In this document: positions 1-12,299 of the stretch, in pieces
Position numbering within the stretch: position 1 is the stretch's first letter
Layout: each line of letters opens with the position of its first letter
Source: Polytrichum commune
Lineage: Eukaryota; Streptophyta; Polytrichopsida; Polytrichales; Polytrichaceae
Direction of reading: 5' to 3'
Assembly: GCA_950295325.1 (NCBI GenBank)
Contig: OX485805.1
Span: forward strand, 5,394,501-5,458,500
Length of the DNA: 64,000 nt
Position numbers and translations under genes: made by a program
Notes under the pieces: model-generated
The model's database searches: none
Told to the model about the DNA's origin: nothing
Seen by the model: the letters and a program-made list of their open reading frames with translations, nothing else

Positions 1-1540
1 ATCTTACTAAATTGTTGTGTTATATATCAAGTGATATAATTGCTCAACATACACTTAACCATAATCAATTGCTAGTGTATCTAAGTTACTCTACTAACCT
101 TATCTTTCTATAAAGATCAATGAGATTACCATATTTAAGTCACACAAGTAAATGATTGCCTACATAATGAAAGAGTTAATATTAATGAAAAGCATCATGA
201 ACGTAAAACAAACTATGATGGGTTTCTCAATTATATTAATATGATGGTATTAAATTCAACAATATCAACTAATGACTCCAATAGTGGAAATCAACATTAA
301 GAGACTACACAAAGAGTCAAAGGATGAGAGAATTGGTTTAAGAAGCTCATGAGGAGAGTGTGAAGATTGATTATTGAAAGAAGGCCACTAAGGATTACTT
401 GATTCCATGGCTAAGTGTTACATACACAAGAGTGACTACAAAAGATCATTCGTTACTCAATTATTTGGTTAATTGAAGAAGAAACTACTCAACATGGTCA
501 CTTGAATACTTGCAAAAATGATTTAATATAAAAGATCACTCGGCTACATGGTTACTTGAATATTTGGAAAATAGATATTACTCAAAGAAGTTACTTGGAT
601 ACTTGTAAAAACAATGCTCAAAAGAGATTATTTGGATACTTTGAAAGAAGTTACTTAAAAACGTTATTTGGATACTTGAAACTTTGATATTTAGTGTGAT
701 GATGGACAAAATAACTACATAGAACTCACCCCTTGAATGCTACTTGGTGCTACCTCGTGCCAGAAGTTGTAATATTTGAGGGTCGACTCCGTGGCAAATT
801 ACAAGAAGTTTAGCAATCAAGCAAGATTAGACTTCTATCACTACAAAGGAGCTTAGGAAAAAAGATTAAGAAACAACCATGGTAAATGAAGAGTCACAAT
901 CTTCGAGGAGGGGTTGTGTGACTACAACCAACACTAAGTAGTAACATTTGACCTTAAGAGACAACTACAACATATGAAGAGCTCCGACACCTAAAGGGAG
1001 TTCGATTCAACCAAGTTAAAATACTAAGAGTAACATTGACTTGATAGGAACCACTCGAAGAGATATCACCAAGGGAGGGGTCCATCTTAACAAGGAGCCT
1101 TTAAAATAAGATCAATGGTTCCTTGATGAAAATGTCAAGGTAGAGGAGTTTCTAAAAGAATTCTTCGTCACCAACAACACAAAAGAAGAAGCCATCGACA
1201 GGAGTTTGAAGAAGTACAATAAGTGATCAACGAGGATAATATGTAGACAGTTATCTCGATCCAGACGACACTCTCAATCACTACGATATGGTCAACCTTA
1301 AAAACAAGTACATGTAGTTGAGCTCCGCATTTGCATGGCTAGCCCATCGAGGCCTCAATCATTCTCTTTGTTTGGTGTATCCAACTTTGCCCTTGATCGG
1401 ATTCAACCATAATCACCCTTGGTTTGCAACAATTCTACCTTGGCAAGGATATTACCATCACATGTGGAAATAGGAATATGCTGATATAATTTCTTATCAC
1501 GTATAGAGAGAACACCCTCTTTGAAGACATTTGCGTCTCT
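1..1540. other. AT-rich intergenic stretch with no gene seen
   Basis: No long open frame or conserved motif is visible. From about 470 to 690 there are diffuse repeats of short phrases such as TACTTGGATACTTG and TTACTTGAATA. The same phrases recur near 4.07-4.57 kb, which suggests remnants of one repeat family. Everything else looks like eroded repeat DNA. Confidence 0.5.
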
Positions 1541-1569
1541 TCAAAGGTTGTGCACCTCTATAGCATGAG

Positions 1570-1572
<3 letters not shown>

Positions 1573-1601
<29 letters not shown>
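1573..1601. repeat. (AT)n microsatellite
   Basis: An uninterrupted run of alternating A and T of about 29 bases, seen directly. The minus-strand open frames that read through it (poly Tyr-Ile) are products of the repeat and not genes. Confidence 0.95.
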
Positions 1602-2479
1602 ACCCTCCATTGGATTGCAATGTAGCGGCCAATAGCCAATGATTTGGTTGCATTCCCCAACACCTCGTCATTGTCTTCATGCACAACCAATTTTTTTGCA
1701 AACATGTAAGTAGAAACAAATATAGGCATAGGCATTGCACATGTAGAATTGTTGTTGAAAGTTGATATGATTGCATATGCAAGCATGACTGTATGAAACT
1801 TCACTGTTGCAGACATTGCATTAATAATGGTATTTACAATTGGTGTAAAATTTGTATCGACATTTATTACTATAGTAAGTTGAAACTTGTAGTCAACAAT
1901 CCACCTCCGACACCTAGTCACATGGTTATGTCATCATTAATAGACAAATAGTCTGAGTCATGATTGTGGTTATTTGTGAAATTCTTTTTAAGGCATGTAC
2001 AGTCAAAGGTTTCATAAAAAATAAAATGTCTATTAAAAAATGATTTGTTAATCGATTCCCAACGGAGTTTACCAAGAGTCTATATGTTTTTAATACTCAT
2101 TGCAACTTGTAAAAAACATTAATGTAAGTTTGGCTATAGTTTATGTGTATAGATGTTTAGGATTTATTACATAGGCAATATATTTTGTAATATACATGAC
2201 ACATGTCAAAGTGAATATTATTTATGTCCAAAATAATAATAATAATAAAATAAAGGGAATATATTTTGAAGATAAATTGCAATTATTAGATGCTCACCCT
2301 AGTATAATTTAATAAATTAAATATGCCAATCATGTAACAATGGCTCCTACCAAAGTACAAAATTTCATGTCACTAACTTTTTAATAATGGAGGGTGTGTA
2401 GGGATGTAAACTTACACTAAATGCCCATGGGTCTAACAAAGTAATTTTTGATGTATACTACTCCTCATTGTTATATCAC

Positions 2480-3785
2480 AATATGTTAAGACACCCTTCA
2501 AACAAAGGAAACTTGGGATAGAGCATTGCAAGCTAGAGCGGAGGGAAGGAAGAAGGACAAATAAAAACCATTACCGTAGAGCAATAGCATGCAAGCACCT
2601 AGGAGCGGGAGGGACGACGAAGGCTTTGGGCAACATGTAAGTGCAAGAGGGTTTAAGTTGTGTCCCTCCGCTGCATTGCCTTGAGAACACAAGGGGAACA
2701 TGGTTGGCCTTTAGAATGCAGGGGAACACATTGGGAACTAGAGCAACTCAAGACCCAACTTAAGACCCCCGGCGTTGTCGCGCACCTCTCCATGAGGAGT
2801 GCCCGAAACACCATGGGCACAAGGGGGACCCTGGAGTGACACCCGGGACTTGTGGCGCCGTTGGTGAGAGGGCCCAAGTGATCCTAGTGTGGGTGAGGGC
2901 CCCGGGCGTTGGGAACGTCTCCCACCCACGAAGATTAGGAGGCACAAGGGTAAGGCCATGAGTTATGCGTAGCTCATGGCGTGGTGATTCTAGAAAGCTC
3001 AAGAACACCTCAATCGGAGGTGTGAGCTAGGAGTTATGGCCATTTGAGTGGGGCGCTGTCCCGGGACAGCGCCCTGGTACAGCAGTGCCTGGGAGTGATT
3101 CCCGGGACTGCCAAGGTTCAAACAGGCATAACTTCCTCAAGACTTGCTCAAATGGGGCAAGAGAGGAGTCCATCGGCATCTACGTGAATCGTAGATGAAG
3201 ATGGAGTGGTTGGTTGTTATGATCAGACATCATACAAGGAAGTTATGATGGTCTGAAGCTGCTGGGGGGGGGGGGGGTTCTAGGCCCAGCAGCTAAAGGA
3301 AAATGTCCACTTGGCCCCAACTCTTGGTAGAGAGACAAGAGGTTGGTTGACGGTGGGGTAGGGGCCCCGCGTGAAGTCCTAGAGGCTTATATGGGTGAGG
3401 TGGTGTGGCCTCACCCACCCGAGGCCGAACGGCTCGGCCTTCATGGGCTTTGGCCCATTGTGAGGCCATAGTTGCCTAGTATGGTTCGGGTTGTTGTAGT
3501 GTTGCTCCGGCAACGCGATGATCAACATGGGATTGGACTTCCATGGACGGAAGTCCACATCTAGGAATGGGTTACCGATTAAGGGGTGAGTCCCGAAAGC
3601 AAAGTAGGAGGGTTGGTTCCCTCCTATGAACTATAAGGTCCGGGGTAGGAGGAGCTAACCATTAGCATGGCGGAATGCGAATGGTTAGCGCTCGTAACCT
3701 TTGCTAGAATTGAAAATTGGCAAGATTGTCAAGGGGGGCTAGCAAGGGTTGTGACAGGCATTGTAGTGTAAGACCCCTAATCTTA
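2480..3785. mobile_element. GC-richer block resembling an old LTR
   Basis: The base composition changes from AT-rich to GC-rich at about 2.5 kb and back at about 3.7 kb. The block contains a perfect 24-bp palindrome (3051-3074), a 14-base G run (3264-3277), and a right edge near GTGTAAGACCCCTAATCTTA, all of which resemble plant LTR sequence. No coding domain, matching second LTR or target duplication was found. The minus-strand frames in it overlap one another in different phases and show no domain. The call rests on composition and general appearance only. Confidence 0.3.
3051..3074. repeat. Perfect 24-bp GC-rich palindrome
   Basis: The half-site GGGCGCTGTCCC is followed directly by its reverse complement, centred on CCCGGG, with no spacer. 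As RNA or single-stranded DNA it would form a 12-bp stem without a natural loop. Confidence 0.9.
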
Positions 3786-4068
3786 GAACTCCAATACTTA
3801 AGAAGTTTACTTTGGAAGTAGTTGGAACACACTACTTAGCCACCAAATATTAATGGAAAAATAAAATTTTGAAGATGGTTAGAACTTTAGTATATAACAA
3901 TAGACTAGATATTAAATTTAGATTATATAGACATAATGTGACTATACAAAGACTATATAAATGGGGAACTAAGAGATCCTATTACACTTCATCCAACCCA
4001 ATACAATTTATATCAAGTGTTAACCAAAATCTCTATAAGCATGAAACCACTTGAGGCTTGGAAATTAT

Positions 4069-4570
4069 AATTAGATACTTAGACTTGATACTTGATACTT
4101 GAAACTTGATACTTGGAGCTTGGTACTTGTTCACTTTGAGATTAACACTTTGAGGTTAACACTTTGAGATTACTTAGAATTGAGCATTTCTTACGGATAC
4201 TATGAAACTACTTAGAATTGTAAAGCTTGAGACTTGAGCATTTCTTATAGATACTTTGAAATTACTTAGAATTTGAAAGCTCAGGATTTGAGCCTATCAC
4301 ATGGGTACTTTAAAATTACTTAGAAATTGAAAACTTGTAAAATGATATTTGGGATACTTGGACACTCAATTTACTTGGATATAAGTCAAATTTTACTTAG
4401 AACAAGAAGATTTATAACTTAGAACAATTTGGAAATGGACAATTTCATTACTGAAGACATAAAGGATACTTAGATGCTTGCAACACAAAGAGTTGAAGAC
4501 TTTGATAAACTAAATCACTTGAATGGTTGAATCACTTGGAGATTTAGTGTTTAAATACTTGGACTATGCA
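4069..4570. repeat. Degenerate ACTTG-rich short tandem repeats
   Basis: Phrases such as ACTTGATACTTGAAACTTG and TTTGAGATTAACAC recur many times with small changes. Unit length varies (about 7 to 15 bases). The same vocabulary is present at 470-690. Not coding. Confidence 0.55.
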
Positions 4571-6101
4571 TTGTGACTTGATACTTAGCCAAAATTATAA
4601 AGAGACATCTGAACAAAACATTATATATGACCCAAGGCGAGAACTTAAATCAAAGAGGCTAAGGGTCTAGCTGCACTTAAAAGTCCCAACCCAAAACCGG
4701 TTACAAAGTGGGTGACATTTTAGCGTGGAAATTGGGAAGGGCTTTGTCTTACGGACCCAACCTATTGTTTGCAACCTAACACTCAATACTAACCAACCTT
4801 TACTATTTTGGGGTCACCATACAGGTAACGACTCACCACTTGCCAATTTTTAGCTTATAGTATATACAAAAACCATGGCAATGGAGTATGCACATGCAAT
4901 ATTGCCATTTTATAGACCCAAACATTGAGTTTTTCGTCCTTGATTTGTGCACTTTTTGGACCTTGAAGCATTGGTAAGCAATAGTTATCCAACGTGACTA
5001 ATGCAAAATTATTTTTTTGCTTGTGTCTTTAGATTTCAACACTTGTAGAAAACAAAAACTACATATCATGCACTACAAATTTTTGGAATGGTATTCCTTC
5101 ACATGCTTTGTGTGCAATGGAACATGTCTTGACGATTGCATATGGTTCTCTACTTACTTGCATTCTTCACTTGGGTCTACTTTCTTACCTTCCACTTTTC
5201 TATGGGATGTAGAGTGTGCAATCAAGGCCCAAATAACTTTCACTTCCTCCTTGCTAGCAATTGTTGTTGTGATTGTGTAATCCATGACCATTAATGCTAG
5301 GCATATTATACTCAAACCACATATTTTACATGGTTATTCTATTGAATTGTGTGTAAATCATTGGATGCCACTAGCATGCTTGTACTTGTAGTCTACATTA
5401 TGTTCAAAGCCGCTATCATTCTGTGTAATGTCTATTTTGGGAAACTATCCAATATCTTGTAGTTTATTAGATTATAGGAATTCTACAAGCGTCAGAGGTG
5501 TTATAATTAAATATGGATACGACAGGTTCGTATCCTTCACATGTGTGTTTATGTTGGACTTAAAATGAACAGATGACATGTCTACATGTTTATATTTCCC
5601 TTTAGGATACACTAGGATTAGTATTGCATTTGAATCCCCTATGTCCACTTGTGTATACATGATTAAATCATGTGGCAAGCATTGTCAAAGCTACTGAGAG
5701 TGGCATTAAATGAGCAATCAACTAATAAGGTACAAAACTTAGAAATTGTTGTTATCATTTTGCACTAGGTGTATGTGTATTGCAATTTTTTTGAATACAT
5801 GGCCTCCTATGCTACACTTGATAACCAAAAGTTGCAGACAAATTATCTTAATCTTGGTACACTTGTGAGATATTATTCTCACATGTGTGTATCTTTTACA
5901 TGTGTTACTCCCTTGATTCTAATTGATTCCTTTAATGTAGCCTCAAGTTCTTTGGGTTTAGCCTCCTTACATATTGATCTTCCCCACCTTCACAATTGCT
6001 TTGATAATGAGCTTGATTGCATGTTGCATCATCTATTTTTATTACATTCTTCCTCTTTGATGATCTTTCCGTTAGATTCCTTGCTTTGTTTTGGTTGAAC
6101 T

Positions 6102-6570
6102 ATGGAGTTCATCGACAACAATGAAGATTAATTGCTTCCTCATGGTGTGGAGCACATCGCTCGCGAAATGCAAGCCATTGTTGGCGGGAAGCATAGAACT
6201 CTAAAACACGACTTGGAGTCCCTTGAGGGCGCCATCAAGTTGTGGATGTATGAGCATTGTGATTTTACCAAGGCAGATGTTGATTTTGCCATTCAACATC
6301 TCAATCCAAATATGCTACAAGATCTTGCCAAGTGTCCCAATAATTTGGATGTTTCTAAGGGTTAGCGCTACGCAAACCTTGTATGCTATGGTGCCACTAT
6401 GTTTGTGAGATCATGGACTTGCATGAGCAACGTGCTTGCTAGGGGCTGCAAATCATTCCGAAACACATGTGATAGGAAACGATCACTTCTAGATTGCCCC
6501 AATTGGGATGCGGTGAATGAACCTGATTATGGTTACCTCTTCAACACATGTGAGGGTTTTGAGTAAGCTA
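6102..6570 (+). pseudogene. Degraded coding-like stretch of unknown origin
   Basis: From the ATG at 6102 one frame reads through a TAA at 6129-6131 and a TAG near 6364 and still looks protein-like, including the segment KHDLESLEGAIKLWMYEHC and, after the second stop, SLLDCPNWDAVNEPDYGYLF. I do not recognise a family. Upstream frames at about 5.0-6.1 kb are short and unrelated in phase. The stops inside an otherwise protein-like frame suggest a decayed exon or transposon fragment, but it could also be chance. Confidence 0.25.
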
Positions 6571-6599
6571 TGTTTATTTATTTGTTTGCAACCAACATA

Positions 6600-9500
6600 A
6601 CATTACCCAACCCCCTTGGTGAGTTGGGTGGACCATGGACAAATCTTGCGAGATGCCAAGAATATAAGCTGGATTCAATCTATTTCGGTTGAACAATGAA
6701 CAATGCCATCTCAATGCAACACACTGCAACTTATATCACCAACAATACAACATGAGGTAAGAAGACTCAGGGCTATATTAGGCATGGAAGTGAACTCTTT
6801 CACTAATTAGTGTTATGGAATCACGAGGGCAATGAAATTGAGAAAATAAAATCATATTCACATATATATAGTGTTCCAACATGCATTTTGGTAGGCACGT
6901 ATTTTCTATATGGTACATTGTATATTGTGTACCATCCCCAAAATATCTAAGGTATGTAGTACGTGCCTTTTGTGGTTGGATAGTTTGGGGTTTGTAGTTG
7001 GATGTTAAATTCCCCTTTTCTCCTAAGGATGCATTTCATCGAGGAAGAAGATTATAGACCACCATTGACTAAATTCTAAAGATAGTTATGAATTTTATTA
7101 TGAATTTTATACTAGGCAATGGCCACGGGCAAGCAAGCTTGCTTCCACCCTCAAGCCTAGGTAACCTCCTACAAGCTACCAACCACACATTGGAGGATCA
7201 TTTTCCTTATACTTAAAAGTCAAACCATTTTTGGGAAACACCTTGGCTGCATATACTTTCTCTCCATATATCATAAGGGTGGGCTTATGCTAGTGTCCGA
7301 GACCCAAGAAACTCCAAAATCGAGAAATATGATAAGTTGAAAGCAAAATTTTGTGACCAAGCAATTTACACTAGGGTTCGGGTCCAAAATACAGAAAAAT
7401 GAAGTCAAGACACTAACGTGGCATCGTTTTCCTGCAAATATGAGCAATCCCCACTCAAAAAGTAACTCCTCCTAGTTTGAAAAACTAATCTTCAAAGCTT
7501 GGGTGCAAATCTTGAGTCCGAAAGTAAGGCCCACACATGGTCTATTGGATCCAAACCCTAGTGTAAACCCCACCTATAAACAAAGTCTTTCCGGTACACA
7601 AAATTTTCTACTCAATAGATGGGCAAAAAAAATCCTTTCCGTAAGGGTAACGTGGGAGTGTGAGAAAGTAAACGTAACATGCACATGACTAAAAGACTCA
7701 TTGAAATTGAAAAAGACTTTCTTACACTAACTTGGAGGTTGCCAACAAAGAAAGCAAGCCCCACCAAACTTCGATTCCACACTAACTCAACCTTCACAAT
7801 TTCTACCTTCAAAATTCCCTTTATCGATTCATCACAATTTGCAAGTTAGTACTTGACACACCCAGAGTTCAAAGACACATCCAAAGCATTTCGAATTCAA
7901 AAAGCTGTGGACTCCAGCTTCAATCTACTACCTGTCTGCAAATGTGTAAGCACCTACCTTGATGCCAACAACTCAAAAATTCCATGCGATTTCAAGTTGC
8001 TAAGTTGCTTGTCGTTTGAAATCAGTTGTCTGACCTTGTTGGGGTTGAAATCTCCCATCGTGTAGAAAATCTGCCTGATTCACATGTAACTTACACGTTA
8101 TCAGATTGAAGGAAATTTGTGAAGGTTCAACTTTTGTGTAAGGTACTAGGTTTTGTGGGGTTTGCTCGCAGGAATATTCCAGTGCTGATTTTTTCCCATC
8201 ATGTCGAATTTTTGGGCTTTGTTCTAGTGTGATACTTACATCTAGTGAAGTTAAATTCTGGACTTTGTGTTCTATCGTGATACGTACATTGAAGGTTTGA
8301 AAAGGAAAGTGTGGAGTTTTAGACTCACAATGTAGTGATATTGTATGTAAGTTATAGTACACGTGGATTTGCTTGCTTTGGAACTTTGAGATCAGAACTT
8401 TGCATTTGTCGGTATGAGGTTTGACCAAGTTGGCAACCGTGTAGGGAGGTGCCACGAGGTAGTGTCTGATTCGTATGTCTTTTTATAAAAAAGAACACTT
8501 ATAATCAATTATCTTGGTTTTAGCGGTGTTAATTTGCCCTCTCCAGGTGGATTAGAATTTAGAGTCAGCAAGCGAGTAGGGAGTCGGCAGGTGGGGAGGT
8601 TTCATGTCACTGTGGATTGAATCGAATCGAATCGAATTTGACTTTGAGGAAATTGGGGGAAGAAAGTAAGTGTTTAGAAAGGTGAGCACACTAGGGCTTC
8701 ATGTTGGTTTTGTTGTTTTGTTATGAGGGGTGAGCTTGGTGCTGGTTCGAAAGCTCTTCATACCTTAAAAACCCTAGAACATTGAAAAATTGGGTTGGGA
8801 GGTTTTGGCCTTGAACTCAATTATTCGCCCTAGTACTCAAGATGCTTCTGTGCAAAAGGGTTTTGCAGTTTGAGTGAGCTTTGGGCATGGTGGCCATTGG
8901 TTTCTAATTTAGTTGAGGCTATGGTAGCAAGATTTCTTACCTCTGTTCAACCTCAAATTTTTCTTCTGATTCTGTATTCCACAAGTTTCTCTAACTCAAA
9001 CTCGATTGCCTTTGATTGCTTTTGATTGCCTTCTGTTTTGAATCTGTTGGGCATTCCAGGGACTTGGACAATTTAGTACCACTTTCTTTTCGGGTGCAAA
9101 TATTTTTGTGAGGTTTATAGGTTGTTGACGATGTGTTCAGGAGACAGGTACTAGGTGCATTGTTAGCTTTTCCAAATTGATGAAGCTTACGATTTCAGCA
9201 TTAAATCTCTAGAACATCAAACTGTTAGTTGGGTTGGGAAGTTTTGGCTTAAATTCTTCACCCCCAGTACTCGCTAGGGTTTGCGATCATGGGAGTGGAG
9301 TTTGACCTTGAGGGCATGGTGTGGTTGCCAAATTCTATTTTCTATTTTACTTCAATTCTCTTACACTTCTCTGAATCTTTTCAAGCCTCCAAGTTCTCTA
9401 CACTGTTTATTTAGTCTTTGAATTCCCTTTTGTTTTGAATCTATTTAAAATTCCAATGACTTCGTCTCAGAAGTTTAGTGGTACCTCATTTCTTCCTGCA

Positions 9501-9900
9501 TCTCATAGCAAAATGACCAGCCTTTTGATGTGAAGTCCGTGTTGACGATACATGGATTCAACTCACAATTCAACTGTTTCGATTCTTGCAACTATAAAAC
9601 ACAGAAACAAAAGATCAAATTGCAACCGAATGTTTGGTAGGCGTTAGTTCAATGGTGATGTATTTCATCGTAATTGAATCAATGTATTTAGAGGTGAATT
9701 TTGGGGATGATCACAGATTATTCTGACATGTCACCGCCATGGGGTATGCAGATTTGGAGACGATGCCAAGTACAATCAAAGTGGTCCCCTAAATCAAGAT
9801 AGAATGTGAAAATGGCAAATGGGCGTCAATTGACAAGAACTGATTGAATCCTCCGATCAAACAGTCGGACTTAATTTGCAGTTCTGAGAGTTTGGGTGGT
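6600..9900. other. Non-coding stretch, nothing identified
   Basis: AT-rich sequence with no domain-bearing frame. A minus-strand frame of 151 codons at 8000-8455 has no recognisable motif. A short GAATC repeat occurs at about 8618-8638. From about 8.5 to 9.9 kb the sequence has the look of leader or intron DNA ahead of the small possible exon at 9905. Confidence 0.4.
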
Positions 9901-9904
9901 CATC

Positions 9905-9973
9905 ATGGAGCAAGATGAAGTGGCCAGGCCACTGGAGATGGAACAACAGAATTTGGAGACTTCACATTTATTG
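9905..9973 (+). CDS. Possible first coding exon of an unidentified gene
   Basis: An ATG opens a 23-codon acidic stretch beginning MEQDEVARPLEMEQQ and ending exactly at TTG|GTATGC, a good plant splice donor, in phase 0. No following exon could be linked to it with confidence. Another short frame begins at 11957 (MDDLQNPLLPAM), and 12840-13010 has exon-like sequence ending at a GTAAAT donor, but none shows a known domain. This may be the start of a decayed host gene; the function is unknown. Confidence 0.2.
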
Positions 9974-11473
9974 GTATGCCTTGTTTCTTCCTTTTTGGTT
10001 TTTAATCATGGTAGACTTTTTAGCCTTTTCTGTAAATTATTTAGGATTTAGGATTAGGATTCAAGGTTGATTAAAGTGGTAATCCCCCCTAAGCACCTAT
10101 AAAGCCCTATGTGGGGTTTTACATGCACGAAAATGTGTACTTGTATCTTGAATCAACTCATTCATCAAAAAGTGCACGTTTTTCAATTGGTTGATTACCT
10201 CAATGTAATAAAAGATACGGGTTCAAAAACTCAACCTGGGTGCCCTTGGATGCACCTAAGCTAGATGGGTTTTCAATCGTACCTTTTTCCAGCTAATTGC
10301 ACTTCTCCAGGATATGAAACATATGATTAGTACGAGATGGTTAGTGAATTTCAAATGAAGGCCATATCCACTTTTTTCATATTTTTTGGAGTTCATATGA
10401 CTGTGTTATTCACTAAAAAAATTGAAGATTCTAGTGCTCATTAAATGGTCATATCGGTCCCCCCCCCCACCCAATTATGTTGACCATTGAGCCTAGAATG
10501 GTTATCATGTTTTGAGCATGTAGTCCAACCTCTTCTAAACACATGTTTTTTTTTTAGTATTTGTTCTTGGAGCCTCACCAAACCACATACCACTCAAATA
10601 TAGGTTTCTGATTAAGATAAGGAATTGAATTAGGCGCTTTTTCCTTATGTACGCCAATGTCACATATGACTACATTCTTATCTCCTCCTTGACAAAAGAT
10701 TATGTGCAATATAAAGTTACAAACCCATAAATACAAAAAAAGAAAAAGGAAAACCCATATATAAAGACTTGGTGAGGACTTGTAGAAATGGTAGTAAACT
10801 AGGGCCCTTAGACCTTTAGGGTGAATTGTGATGAAACTTCAATTCAAGGTAAAAAAATTGGCTCTATGTAATGTGGTGATGTGATAATGATCAATTTTTT
10901 CAATCAAAGCAACAGCTCACCACAAGGACGCATGCACGAAGCAATTCAAGTAGATCAAAAGAGTACGAGCAAAAAAATGATGGCAGTCTTTAGTACTCTA
11001 TCCTCCGGCCGTTGCCAACCCCACTCCACGAATGTTTTTGTCTGTTTTTATCACATTGTGAGGCCTTGTTAGATAGAAGCACACATCATATAGGAGTAGC
11101 AAATTTTGCATTAAAAAAAAATGGAGTTTGAGCCGCATCTCGAGGTGAGCTGATTTACAGTAGGTGAAAGGAGTGTCTTACAAATCGATCATAACTCCTA
11201 AATACTCAAAGGGTTTCGCCCTTTCATAAGATTTTCTACTATAGAATGATGTTTTATGGTGTCAAAATGCATCTTGTGCTTCTTTAAAGTGGTTAGAGAT
11301 GTTTTGAGGACTCTATCAACCCAGTTATATACGCAAACTCCTTCATGAGCTCCATATTTATTGGCTTAGCAACATTTAGTAAGGATGTGCCATATGTAGG
11401 CAGGCCTCTTGGAGGGCTTATGTTTCATTTGAGGTCTCCATAAGCTGAATGAAACATGTGTTTAGAGAATGGG

Positions 11474-11495
11474 TTTAGGGTTTAGGGTTTAGGTT
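11474..11495 (+). repeat. Interstitial telomere-like repeat (TTTAGGG)n
   Basis: Three consecutive plant-type telomere units, the last imperfect, lie in non-coding DNA. It supports a plant origin. It may be a scar of break repair or a promoter telo-box cluster. Confidence 0.8.
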
Positions 11496-11956
11496 TTTCA
11501 TCCCTGTTTTTTTTTTTCATTTGATTTCATTTGGAGGGTACCGAAGACATCACTCGCAAGGTTAAGTGCTTAGCCCTCCTCCCTCTCCAATGTATTTCTT
11601 ATTTTATTTTCACCCTGAAGGTTAGCCAAGCCTCCTCCGACCTTCAACCAACCTCATTCAGAACATAGTCTCGTAACCTTCATTGTGCTCGATGAATGAG
11701 CATGTGCCCATCATGTCGTTTTACAGTACTAGTTGGTTACAAGAATGTTATAGTTGTCCAAGCTGGAGTTTTGCAGCTTTCCAGCGGAGTTCTAGTTTTT
11801 TTCAATCTAAATGTGAGGAAACCAACTTACTATGACTTGTTGCTGTCTGCAACCAAACACTTTTTCTTTGTTATCCTAGGTTGATATAAAAAAATGAGTG
11901 CTTAAATGTCCTAAGAGCTTCAAGGCTTACTAAGTACCATCTATCAGAAAGAAGAT

Positions 11957-12286
11957 ATGGATGACTTGCAAAATCCCTTGCTGCCTGCCATGATAGTGGC
12001 CCCCTCAACCTTTTCTGAAATTGAGGTTGATCAACCTTCAGCTCTAAAAGGCAAGAAGTTTAGGGCTTTGCACTCGATGAGAAATGCAGCGCAGAAGGGA
12101 AAGAGGAAATATTTACTGTGGAAATGGAGCGTCTGTAGGCTCCTAGTACGCCTCAATGGTTTTTCTAGGCAGTTTGGGGGTGAATCCTCACAACAATGCG
12201 TTAAATTCGGGGTTAGTGCTGCAGAAGGGACCCCATCCCTCTTAGACTGCCGTTTCCCTGGGTTGTCGCCTCTTGCAACCTTCTAA
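11957..12286 (+). CDS. Unrecognised 109-codon open frame
   Basis: It starts at an ATG in a reasonable context and reads MDDLQNPLLPAMIVAP onward, with a basic central part (KGKRKYLLWKWSV). No domain, signal peptide or membrane segment is convincing. No introns can be assigned. It may be chance or a remnant of the same unidentified gene as the 9905 exon. Confidence 0.2.
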   Translation: MDDLQNPLLPAMIVAPSTFSEIEVDQPSALKGKKFRALHSMRNAAQKGKRKYLLWKWSVCRLLVRLNGFSRQFGGESSQQCVKFGVSAAEGTPSLLDCRFPGLSPLATF

Positions 12287-12299
12287 TCTCACCACCTCC

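Noticed and set aside
2653-3008. Minus-strand frames of 60-80 codons
   Set aside because: Three phases overlap in the same GC-rich block with no recognisable motif; more likely non-coding LTR-type DNA.
8000-8455. 151-codon minus-strand frame
   Set aside because: No family motif, no splice or neighbour support, and its sequence lacks folded-protein character. Kept out of the gene list.
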